NCBI GenBank assembly: GCA_938041275.1
Contig: CALISH010000162.1
Coordinates: 1 to 12,491, forward strand
Source: an uncultured Solobacterium sp.
GTDB taxonomy: Bacteria; Bacillota_I; Bacilli_A; Erysipelotrichales; Erysipelotrichaceae
Direction: 5' to 3'
Length of the DNA stretch: 12,491 nucleotides
This document shows, in pieces, positions 6,855-12,491 of this stretch. The notes under the pieces were generated by a model. That model searched no databases. It saw only the letters and a program-made list of their open reading frames with translations, and was not told the origin of the DNA. Position 1 is the first letter of the stretch. Every line of letters starts with the position of its first letter. Made by a program: the position numbers and the translations under genes.

Positions 6855-7386
6855 AGATATTAAAAAGACAGAAAATGAAGCTGAAGAGGTAGTTGATACA
6901 AAGGCTCCTGAGGTAGTAGAAGAAGTTGATGAAGTTGCAACACTTCAAGCAAAGATTACAGAGTTAAGTGAGCAGGTAAATGTTCTCAAGAATGAATATG
7001 CAAAAGCATATGCAGATACAGAGAATACAAGAAAACGTCTACAGGCTGATTTTGATAGCCGTACAAAGTTCATGATGAAGAACTTTGCATTAGAGTTATT
7101 ACCTGTATTGGATAGTTGCGAAAGAGCGTTATCACAAGCAACAACAGATGAAGCATATCGTAAGGGTGTCGAAATGATTTATGGACAACTACAGAATGCT
7201 TTAAGTAAAGAAGGTATTACAGAAATCGATGCATTGAACCAACCATTCGATGGTAATTGGCATCAAGCATTGATGACAGAAGCAAGAGAAAATGTCGAAC
7301 CTGGAACTGTAATTGAAGTATTACAGAAGGGTTATCGTATAAAGGACCGTCTGCTAAGAGCAGCAATGGTCAAGGTTAGTGAATAA
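6847..7386 (+). CDS. grpE: Nucleotide exchange factor GrpE
   Basis: GrpE releases ADP from DnaK and so drives the chaperone cycle; it works as a dimer in the cytoplasm. The 179-residue product has an acidic, disordered N-terminus (EDIKKTENEAEEVVDTK). A long coiled-coil helix follows (about 30-75: ATLQAKITELSEQ, then YAKAYADTENTRKRLQ), then LPVLDSCERALSQ, and the C-terminal beta domain with FDGNWHQALMTE, PGTVIEVLQKGYRIKDRLLRAAMVKV, the family signature. The start lies inside the end of hrcA, implying translational coupling. The AGGAGG at 6830-6835 is 11 bases from the ATG at 6847 and 5 bases from a GTG at 6841, so a GTG start with two extra residues (Met-Ala) is equally possible. An upstream TTG at 6811 is unlikely. 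Confidence 0.95.
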   Translation: MSEDIKKTENEAEEVVDTKAPEVVEEVDEVATLQAKITELSEQVNVLKNEYAKAYADTENTRKRLQADFDSRTKFMMKNFALELLPVLDSCERALSQATTDEAYRKGVEMIYGQLQNALSKEGITEIDALNQPFDGNWHQALMTEARENVEPGTVIEVLQKGYRIKDRLLRAAMVKVSE

Positions 7387-7403
7387 CTAGGAGGAAGATA
7401 AAC

Positions 7404-9224
7404 ATGAGCAAGATTATTGGTATTGACTTAGGAACAACAAATAGCTGCGTATCCGTTATGGAAGGTGGCGAAGCAAAAGTAATCGCAAATCCAGAAGGAA
7501 ATCGTACAACACCATCCGTAGTAGCATTTAAGAATGGTGAACGTATTGTCGGTGATGCCGCGAAGCGTCAATTAATTACAAATAAAGATACAGTATATTC
7601 CATTAAGCGTTTAATGGGTACAGACAAAAAAGTAACATTAGAAGGTAAGGAATATACACCACAGGAAATCTCTGCAATGATTCTTACATATTTAAAGAGC
7701 TATGCAGAAGCTTACTTAGGTGAGAAGGTAGAAAAGGCTGTTATTACAGTACCTGCATACTTCAACGATGCACAGCGTCAAGCAACAAAGGATGCTGGTA
7801 AGATTGCTGGTTTGGATGTAGTACGTATTATTAACGAGCCAACTGCTTCCGCACTTGCGTTTGGTTCAGATAAAGAAACATCTAAGGAACAAAAGATTTT
7901 AGTATATGACTTGGGTGGTGGTACATTCGACGTATCTATCTTGGATATTGCGGATGGTACATTTGAAGTATTATCCACAAATGGTGATACACACTTAGGT
8001 GGTGATGACTTTGATGAAGCTATCATAAACTGGTTAGCAGATAACTTCAAACGTGAAAATAACATTGATCTAAGACAAGATAAGATGGCTTTACAGAGAT
8101 TAAAGGAAGCTGCTGAAAAGGCTAAGAAGGACTTATCTGGTATGGTACAGACACAGATTTCCCTACCATTTATCTCCGCAGGTCCTGCAGGTCCATTACA
8201 CTTAGAAGCTACATTAACACGTGCACAGTTTAATGAAATGACAAAGGGACTTGTTGAAAGAACATTGGTTCCAGTACGTCAAGCATTAAAGGATGCAGGT
8301 CTAACAGCAAATGATATTCATCAGGTATTACTTGTAGGTGGTTCTACACGTATTCCTGCTGTTCAAGAAGCAATTAAGAATGAATTAGGTAAGGAACCTA
8401 ACAAGTCTGTTAACCCAGATGAATGCGTATCTTTAGGTGCTGCTATTCAGGGTGGTGTTATCGCTGGTGATGTTAAGGACGTATTATTACTTGACGTTAC
8501 TCCACTTTCATTAGGTATTGAAACAATGGGTGGTGTTATGACAGTTCTTATCCCACGTAACACAACAATCCCAACAAGTAAGTCACAGATTTTCTCAACA
8601 GCTGCAGATAACCAGCCAGCTGTAGATATCCATGTATTACAGGGTGAAAGACCAATGGCACAGGATAACAAGACACTTGGTAACTTCCAGTTAGATGGTA
8701 TTGCTCCAGCAAGACGTGGTGTTCCACAGATTGAAGTAACATTCGATATCGACGTAAACGGTATTGTACACGTTACAGCAGTTGATAAGGCAACAAATAA
8801 GAAACAATCTATTACGATTACAAACTCTTCTGGTCTAAGCGAAGATGAAATTGACCGCATGGTTAAGGAAGCTGAAGCTCATAAGGCAGAAGATGACAAA
8901 CGTAAAGAAGAAATCGAGACAAAGAATCGTGCTGAAGCTTTCATTCATCAGATTGATGAAACATTGCAGAATGAAAATGCAAATGTAACTGAAGAGCAGA
9001 AGGCTGAAGTGAAGAAGTTACGTGATGAATTACAAGAAGCTATCGATAAGAATGATACAGAAGGCTTAAAGACTAAGTTAGATGCTCTTGAAAAGGCAGC
9101 GAATGACATGGCTCAAGCTATGTATCAAAGTCAAGCAGGTCAACAGGCTGCTGGTGATGCTGCAGGTAATTCAACAAGCGCAAACGACGATGTTGTTGAC
9201 GCAGACTTCCAAGAAAAGAAGTAA
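7404..9224 (+). CDS. dnaK: Molecular chaperone DnaK (Hsp70)
   Basis: DnaK is the ATP-dependent Hsp70 that binds exposed hydrophobic segments of unfolded proteins, cycling with DnaJ and GrpE. The ATPase domain (about 1-358) contains IGIDLGTTNS (5-14, phosphate 1), VPAYFNDAQRQAT (116-128), IINEPTASALAFG (142-154), VYDLGGGTFDVS (167-178, phosphate 2) and LLVGGSTRIPAVQ (309-321, adenosine). The interdomain linker DVKDVLLLDV and the substrate-binding domain with TPLSLGIET follow. The helical lid ends in a Gln/Ala-rich tail and DVVDADFQEKK, the usual C-terminal anchor. At 606 residues it has Gram-positive size, lacking the insertion of the proteobacterial ATPase domain. AGGAGG at 7389-7394 is nine bases ahead of the ATG. 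It follows grpE by 17 bases. Confidence 0.98.
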   Translation: MSKIIGIDLGTTNSCVSVMEGGEAKVIANPEGNRTTPSVVAFKNGERIVGDAAKRQLITNKDTVYSIKRLMGTDKKVTLEGKEYTPQEISAMILTYLKSYAEAYLGEKVEKAVITVPAYFNDAQRQATKDAGKIAGLDVVRIINEPTASALAFGSDKETSKEQKILVYDLGGGTFDVSILDIADGTFEVLSTNGDTHLGGDDFDEAIINWLADNFKRENNIDLRQDKMALQRLKEAAEKAKKDLSGMVQTQISLPFISAGPAGPLHLEATLTRAQFNEMTKGLVERTLVPVRQALKDAGLTANDIHQVLLVGGSTRIPAVQEAIKNELGKEPNKSVNPDECVSLGAAIQGGVIAGDVKDVLLLDVTPLSLGIETMGGVMTVLIPRNTTIPTSKSQIFSTAADNQPAVDIHVLQGERPMAQDNKTLGNFQLDGIAPARRGVPQIEVTFDIDVNGIVHVTAVDKATNKKQSITITNSSGLSEDEIDRMVKEAEAHKAEDDKRKEEIETKNRAEAFIHQIDETLQNENANVTEEQKAEVKKLRDELQEAIDKNDTEGLKTKLDALEKAANDMAQAMYQSQAGQQAAGDAAGNSTSANDDVVDADFQEKK

Positions 9225-9230
9225 AGTTTG

Positions 9231-9263
9231 AAAGGAATGCGGGGCTTGTTTCCGCATTCTTTT
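9231..9263 (+). terminator. Hairpin between dnaK and dnaJ (attenuator or processing element)
   Basis: AAAGGAATGCGG pairs with CCGCATTCTTTT around a nine-base loop GGCTTGTTT: 12 base pairs including one G-T. Only four T residues follow the GC core and they are part of the stem, then AA, so this is a weak or partial terminator. It starts seven bases after the dnaK stop and ends 23 bases before dnaJ. It could lower dnaJ and clpB expression relative to dnaK, or protect the 3' end of a processed dnaK message. Confidence 0.65.
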
Positions 9264-9286
9264 AAGAGAAGAAAGGGCTAAAAGAT

Positions 9287-10435
9287 ATGGCTGAAAAAAG
9301 AGATTATTATGAGGTGTTAGGAATATCCAAAGGAGCAAGCGATGCGGAAATTAAAAAAGCCTATCGTTCGTTAGCCAAAAAATACCACCCAGATGTAAAT
9401 AAAGAAGCAGATGCAGAAGCTAAATTTAAGGAAATTAATGAAGCTTATGAAGTATTAAGTGATCCACAAAAGCGTCAGACGTATGACCAGTTTGGCTTTG
9501 CGGGAATGAATGGTTCTCAAGCAGGCGGAGGCTTCGGTGGTTTTGGCGGTGGATTTAACGCTGGTGGATTTGATGATCTCAACGATATCTTCTCCTCATT
9601 CTTCGGTGGAGGTATGGGTGGATTCAGTACTGGATCACGTCGTTCCAGTAATGGACCACGCAAGGGTGAAGACCGCTACATGCGCATGAATATCTCATTT
9701 ATGGACGCATGTTTTGGCAAGACTGAGACCATCTCATTAACAGTTGAAGAACAATGTGACCAATGTCATGGTTCGGGTGCAGCTTCTCCAAGTGATGTAG
9801 AAACCTGTCCAACCTGTCATGGTTCTGGTAGCGTTGTGACACAACAACGTACAGCGTTTGGAGTATTCCAATCACAGAGTGTATGTCCTGACTGTCGTGG
9901 TACAGGTAAGAAGATTCGTAAAGCATGTCCAAAATGTGGTGGCACAGGTTACGAAAAGAAGCGCATTAGCGTAGATGTAAAGATTCCTGCAGGTATCCAG
10001 ACAGGACAGCAGTTGCGTGTATCTGGTAAGGGTGAACGTGGTTATAACGGTGGCCCAAATGGTGACTTATACCTAGAAATCAATGTATTACCACATGAGA
10101 GTTTTGAACGTGATGGTAAAGATATCTACCTCGATATTCCAGTCAGTGCAGTTGATGCGACTTTGGGTGTCAGTATAGATGTTCCTACGATCCATGGCGA
10201 TGTTACGATGAAGATTCCAGCCGGTACTCAAGATGGCACAAGAATGCGTCTAAAGGGTAAGGGTACTGCAGATCTACATGGTGGCAGAGACGGTGACCAA
10301 ATCGTTACAGTACGCATTACAGTAGAAAAATCACTCTCACGTAAAGAACGTGAACTATATGAACAGTTACAAGAGTTACAAAATTCCAGCAAAGGTGAAA
10401 CAGCCTGGGAAAAGTTTAAGAAGAAATTCATGTAA
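9287..10435 (+). CDS. dnaJ: Chaperone protein DnaJ (Hsp40)
   Basis: DnaJ delivers unfolded substrates to DnaK and stimulates its ATPase. It is a full class A Hsp40 of 382 residues. The J domain (about 5-70) has the essential HPD at 34-36, and a Gly/Phe-rich linker runs from about 75 to 115. A zinc-binding cysteine-rich domain has four CxxCxGxG repeats (157-164, 174-181, 200-207, 214-221), all intact. Two C-terminal beta-barrel substrate domains follow, with VKIPAGIQTGQQLRVSGKGE and the dimerisation end. GAAAGGG precedes the ATG. It lies behind the dnaK-dnaJ hairpin and 34 bases before clpB, in the same operon. Confidence 0.97.
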   Translation: MAEKRDYYEVLGISKGASDAEIKKAYRSLAKKYHPDVNKEADAEAKFKEINEAYEVLSDPQKRQTYDQFGFAGMNGSQAGGGFGGFGGGFNAGGFDDLNDIFSSFFGGGMGGFSTGSRRSSNGPRKGEDRYMRMNISFMDACFGKTETISLTVEEQCDQCHGSGAASPSDVETCPTCHGSGSVVTQQRTAFGVFQSQSVCPDCRGTGKKIRKACPKCGGTGYEKKRISVDVKIPAGIQTGQQLRVSGKGERGYNGGPNGDLYLEINVLPHESFERDGKDIYLDIPVSAVDATLGVSIDVPTIHGDVTMKIPAGTQDGTRMRLKGKGTADLHGGRDGDQIVTVRITVEKSLSRKERELYEQLQELQNSSKGETAWEKFKKKFM

Positions 10436-10446
10436 GTAACAGGCAT

Positions 10447-10464
10447 CACCTATCAAAGGAGGTG
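10447..10464 (+). promoter_or_regulatory. clpB ribosome binding site inside a small hairpin
   Basis: AAAGGAGGTG (10455-10464) is an almost complete Shine-Dalgarno five bases before the clpB ATG. Just upstream, CACCT (10447-10451) can pair with AGGTG (10460-10464) around an eight-base loop, hiding half of the site. The stem is only five pairs, so it could melt easily. Thermosensing is speculative. I see no tandem GGTCAAA box for the repressor CtsR in this gap. Confidence 0.45.
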
Positions 10465-10469
10465 TTAGG

Positions 10470-12131
10470 ATGAACATTGAACAGATGACAGAAATCCTGC
10501 AAAATATCATCATGCAAGCAGTACAGCTTGCACAAGAAAAACAAAGTCCTGATATAAAACCTGAGCATATCCTCTATGCAATGGTCAATGACGATAGCCT
10601 AGAGGGTATTTGGCAAAGGTTACATATCAGTCAAGAAGAATTAAGAAGTTTCATCGAACAAGCATTAACAAGAATTCCAACAGTCAGTGGTTCAACACAA
10701 CCACAGCTATCGAATGATGTCATGCAAGCATATAACCATGCATTAAAACGTATGCAGAAACAAAACGATAGCTACATGAGTACTGTTACATTCTTACTTG
10801 GCTTGTTTGATACAAAAGCTACAATTATCGAGCAAATCAAACAACAGTTTCATATCACAACAAGTGATATTGAAAAAGCAGAAGAAGAAAGAAGAGGTGG
10901 AATGACGATGGATGAAAAGACCAATGAAAGCCAACTCGATGCATTAAGTAAATACGGACATGATTTAGTTAAAGAAGTTAAAGACGGAAAGATTGATCCG
11001 GTTATCGGAAGAGATGAAGAAATTCGTAGAGTTATCGAGATTCTCTCTCGTAAGACAAAAAACAATCCAGTCCTCATTGGTGAACCTGGTGTAGGTAAGA
11101 CTGCAATCGTAGAAGGTCTTGCATGGCGTATTATGCAAGGGGACGTACCACTTGGACTCAAAGATAAGAAGTTAATTGAACTTGATATGGGTGCACTGAT
11201 TGCTGGTGCAAAATATCGTGGTGAATTTGAAGAGCGCTTAAAGGGTGTGCTTAAACAGGTACAACAGGCAGATGGTGGCATTATCTTATTCATCGATGAG
11301 ATTCACAATCTTGTTGGTGCAGGTAAGACAGAAGGCTCCATGGATGCCGCAAACCTATTAAAGCCAATGCTAGCAAGAGGTGAACTCAAGTGTATTGGTG
11401 CGACTACATTCGATGAATACCGTAAGTACATCGAAAAGGACAGAGCTCTAGAGCGTCGTTTCCAGAAGATTATGGTACAAGAGCCATCGGTTGAAGATAC
11501 CATCAGTATCTTACGTGGACTCAAAGACCGCTTTGAATCACACCATGGTGTTCGTATCAAGGATGAAGCGATTATCGCAGCCGCAACACTATCAAATCGT
11601 TACATCACAGATCGTTTCTTGCCAGATAAGGCAATCGATTTAATCGATGAAGCTTGTGCAACGATTCGTGTAGAAATGGATTCCATGCCTGCAGAGTTAG
11701 ATGAACTCTCTAGACGTATTATGACCTTGCAGATTGAGGAAACTTCCCTCAAAGAAGAAACAGATCCTAAGGCAAAAGATCGTCTTGAAGAAATCCGTAA
11801 GGAACTAGCAGATCTTAAGGAAGAGCAAACTGCAAAACTCTCTAAGTGGCAAGCTGAAAAGAGCGAAGCAGATGCTATCAAGAACTATAAAGAAGAACTT
11901 GAGAAGGCTAAGCTTGCATTAACACAAGCAGAAAACGCAGCCAACTATGAAACAGCTGCGAAGCTCAAATACGAAACGATTCCAAATCTAGAAAAGAAGA
12001 TTAACGAAGCAGATGTTGAAAAATCAGATGCGATGGTACATCAGATTGTCGATGAAGATATGATTGCAAAGATTGTATCACAATGGACTCATATTGAAGT
12101 ATCACGCTTGATGAGTACAGAAAGTACATAG
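10470..12131 (+). CDS. clpB: ATP-dependent chaperone ClpB, interrupted before the second ATPase domain
   Basis: ClpB is a hexameric AAA+ disaggregase that threads aggregated protein through its pore and hands it to DnaK. Visible parts in order are a divergent N domain (about 1-145), ATPase domain 1 with Walker A GEPGVGKT (204-211), pore loop GAKYRGEFEER (246-256), Walker B ILFIDE (272-277) and arginine fingers Arg329 and Arg330, then the middle-domain coiled coil (about 410-515). A linker ending IVSQWTHIEVSRLM follows; most homologues have WTGIPV there. The frame stops at residue 553, whereas the family is about 860 residues and should continue into ATPase domain 2. After about 12110 the sequence belongs to another clpB in a different frame, so this is a broken gene or, more likely, a misjoined one. 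The start is fixed by AAAGGAGGTG. It shares the operon with dnaJ. Confidence 0.93.
   Translation: MNIEQMTEILQNIIMQAVQLAQEKQSPDIKPEHILYAMVNDDSLEGIWQRLHISQEELRSFIEQALTRIPTVSGSTQPQLSNDVMQAYNHALKRMQKQNDSYMSTVTFLLGLFDTKATIIEQIKQQFHITTSDIEKAEEERRGGMTMDEKTNESQLDALSKYGHDLVKEVKDGKIDPVIGRDEEIRRVIEILSRKTKNNPVLIGEPGVGKTAIVEGLAWRIMQGDVPLGLKDKKLIELDMGALIAGAKYRGEFEERLKGVLKQVQQADGGIILFIDEIHNLVGAGKTEGSMDAANLLKPMLARGELKCIGATTFDEYRKYIEKDRALERRFQKIMVQEPSVEDTISILRGLKDRFESHHGVRIKDEAIIAAATLSNRYITDRFLPDKAIDLIDEACATIRVEMDSMPAELDELSRRIMTLQIEETSLKEETDPKAKDRLEEIRKELADLKEEQTAKLSKWQAEKSEADAIKNYKEELEKAKLALTQAENAANYETAAKLKYETIPNLEKKINEADVEKSDAMVHQIVDEDMIAKIVSQWTHIEVSRLMSTEST
10894..10910 (+). promoter_or_regulatory. Possible internal translation start within clpB
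   Basis: GAGGTG (10894-10899) lies eight bases ahead of the ATG of Met147 (10908-10910); another in-frame ATG, Met145, is at 10902. This is the junction of the N domain and ATPase domain 1. E. coli clpB makes a short form lacking the N domain from an internal start at codon 149, so the match in position is suggestive. Internal GAGG motifs are common in AT-rich, Glu/Arg/Gly-coding DNA, so chance is possible. Confidence 0.4.
12107..12122. other. Join between two different clpB sequences
   Basis: CTTGATGAGTACAGAA fits both sides. In the upstream clpB frame it reads (R)LMSTE, the expected position just after the WTxIPV linker. In the downstream frame it reads LDEYR, the conserved start of a block in ATPase domain 1. 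Beyond it only the downstream copy continues. The jump goes from about residue 548 back to about residue 314 in homologous numbering, out of frame. The exact breakpoint cannot be placed within the shared bases. Confidence 0.85.
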
Positions 12132-12491
12132 AGACAGATGCAGCACTTGAAAGACGATTCCAAAAGGTAATGGTAGACGAACCATCTGTTGAGGATACTA
12201 TCTCAATTTTAAGAGGTCTAAAAGAAAAGTTTGAGATTCATCATGGTGTTAGAATCACTGATAATGCATTGATCGCTTGTGCAACATTATCTAACAGATA
12301 TATAAGCGATAGATACCTGCCTGATAAAGCTATTGATTTGATGGACGAGGCAGCTGCGAGGATTAGAACTGAAATAGACAGTATGCCTTCAGATCTTGAC
12401 CAGATCTCGCGTAAAATCATGCAGCTTGAAATTGAAAAACAGGCGCTCTCCAAAGAAGATGATAAGGCTAGTAAGAGCAGACTGGATGCAA
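12107..12491 (+). CDS. clpB: Fragment of a second ClpB (ATPase domain 1 to middle domain), open at window end
   Basis: An open frame of 128 codons without a start reads LDEYRKYIETDAALERRFQ, then DEPSVEDTISILRGL, HHGVRITDNALIACATLSNRYI, LPDKAIDLMDEAAARIR, SMPSDLDQISRKIMQLEIE and ends ASKSRLDA. It aligns without gaps to residues 314-441 of the ClpB encoded just upstream, at about 70% identity by hand. Its arginine codons are nearly all AGA/AGG/CGA, whereas the same positions upstream are mostly CGT/CGC, so it is not a recent duplicate. It has no ribosome binding site at its beginning; the first internal ATG is within KVMVDE. It is best viewed as part of a clpB from another genome attached by misassembly, or as a xenologous fragment if the join is real. 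Confidence 0.85.

Noticed and set aside
8447..8860. 137-codon minus-strand frame opposite dnaK
   Set aside because: Shadow of dnaK codon bias; Ser/Ile/Thr-rich product without motifs.
10850..11293. 147-codon minus-strand frame opposite clpB
   Set aside because: Shadow of the ClpB ATPase domain coding sequence; low-complexity Ser/Leu/Ile-rich product.
12107..12131. Programmed frameshift in clpB
   Set aside because: Changing frame here does not lead to ATPase domain 2 but back to ATPase domain 1, so a frameshift would not restore a sensible ClpB.
12241..12453. Minus-strand frame at the right end
   Set aside because: Antisense to the second ClpB fragment, which has a clear homologous product in the other direction.
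11412..12491. Tandem duplication of part of clpB as the cause of the repeated segment
   Set aside because: The two copies differ at about 30% of residues and in arginine codon preference, so they are not a recent duplication of one gene; two origins fit better.

Overview
The window looks like a chromosomal housekeeping block of an AT-rich, low-GC Gram-positive bacterium (Bacillota). The evidence is an RNase J gene, a type 2 peptide deformylase, the ftsW-rsmD-coaD run, and an hrcA-grpE-dnaK-dnaJ operon behind CIRCE operators with strong AGGAGG-type ribosome binding sites. An Erysipelotrichia-like source is my guess from gene order and protein style; I could not test it. No phage, transposon, CRISPR array, tRNA or rRNA is visible.

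Layout. On the minus strand lie the N-terminal 441 codons of an RNase J (1-1325, running off the left edge) and peptide deformylase (1422-1988). They diverge from a plus-strand cluster of ftsW, rsmD, coaD and a Gfo/Idh/MocA oxidoreductase, each joined to the next by a 4-base ATGA overlap, followed by a 68-residue Sm-like protein. This cluster ends at an intrinsic terminator (5701-5727). Next comes a heat-shock control region with a sigma-A-type promoter and two CIRCE operators (5733-5759 and 5777-5803), then hrcA, grpE, dnaK, dnaJ and clpB. HrcA would repress the whole set. DnaK/DnaJ/GrpE and ClpB would form the complete refolding and disaggregation bichaperone, with a hairpin between dnaK and dnaJ that could set their ratio.

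The most notable signal is that clpB is broken. The reading frame is normal through the N domain, first ATPase domain and middle coiled coil. Just before the second ATPase domain the sequence jumps, out of frame, back into the first ATPase domain of a different clpB. That second copy is about 70% identical in protein and prefers AGA for arginine where the first prefers CGT. The two meet in a stretch of up to 16 bases that fits both. At the opposite end, the first ~120 bases (inside RNase J) also change codon usage and G+C while staying in frame. The simplest reading is a contig whose ends are chimeric (metagenome misassembly); a genuine microhomology rearrangement is less likely but not excluded. 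I did not find a convincing new biological system here. The other points of interest are regulatory: the paired CIRCE elements, the dnaK-dnaJ hairpin, a probable internal clpB start, and a small hairpin covering the clpB ribosome binding site.
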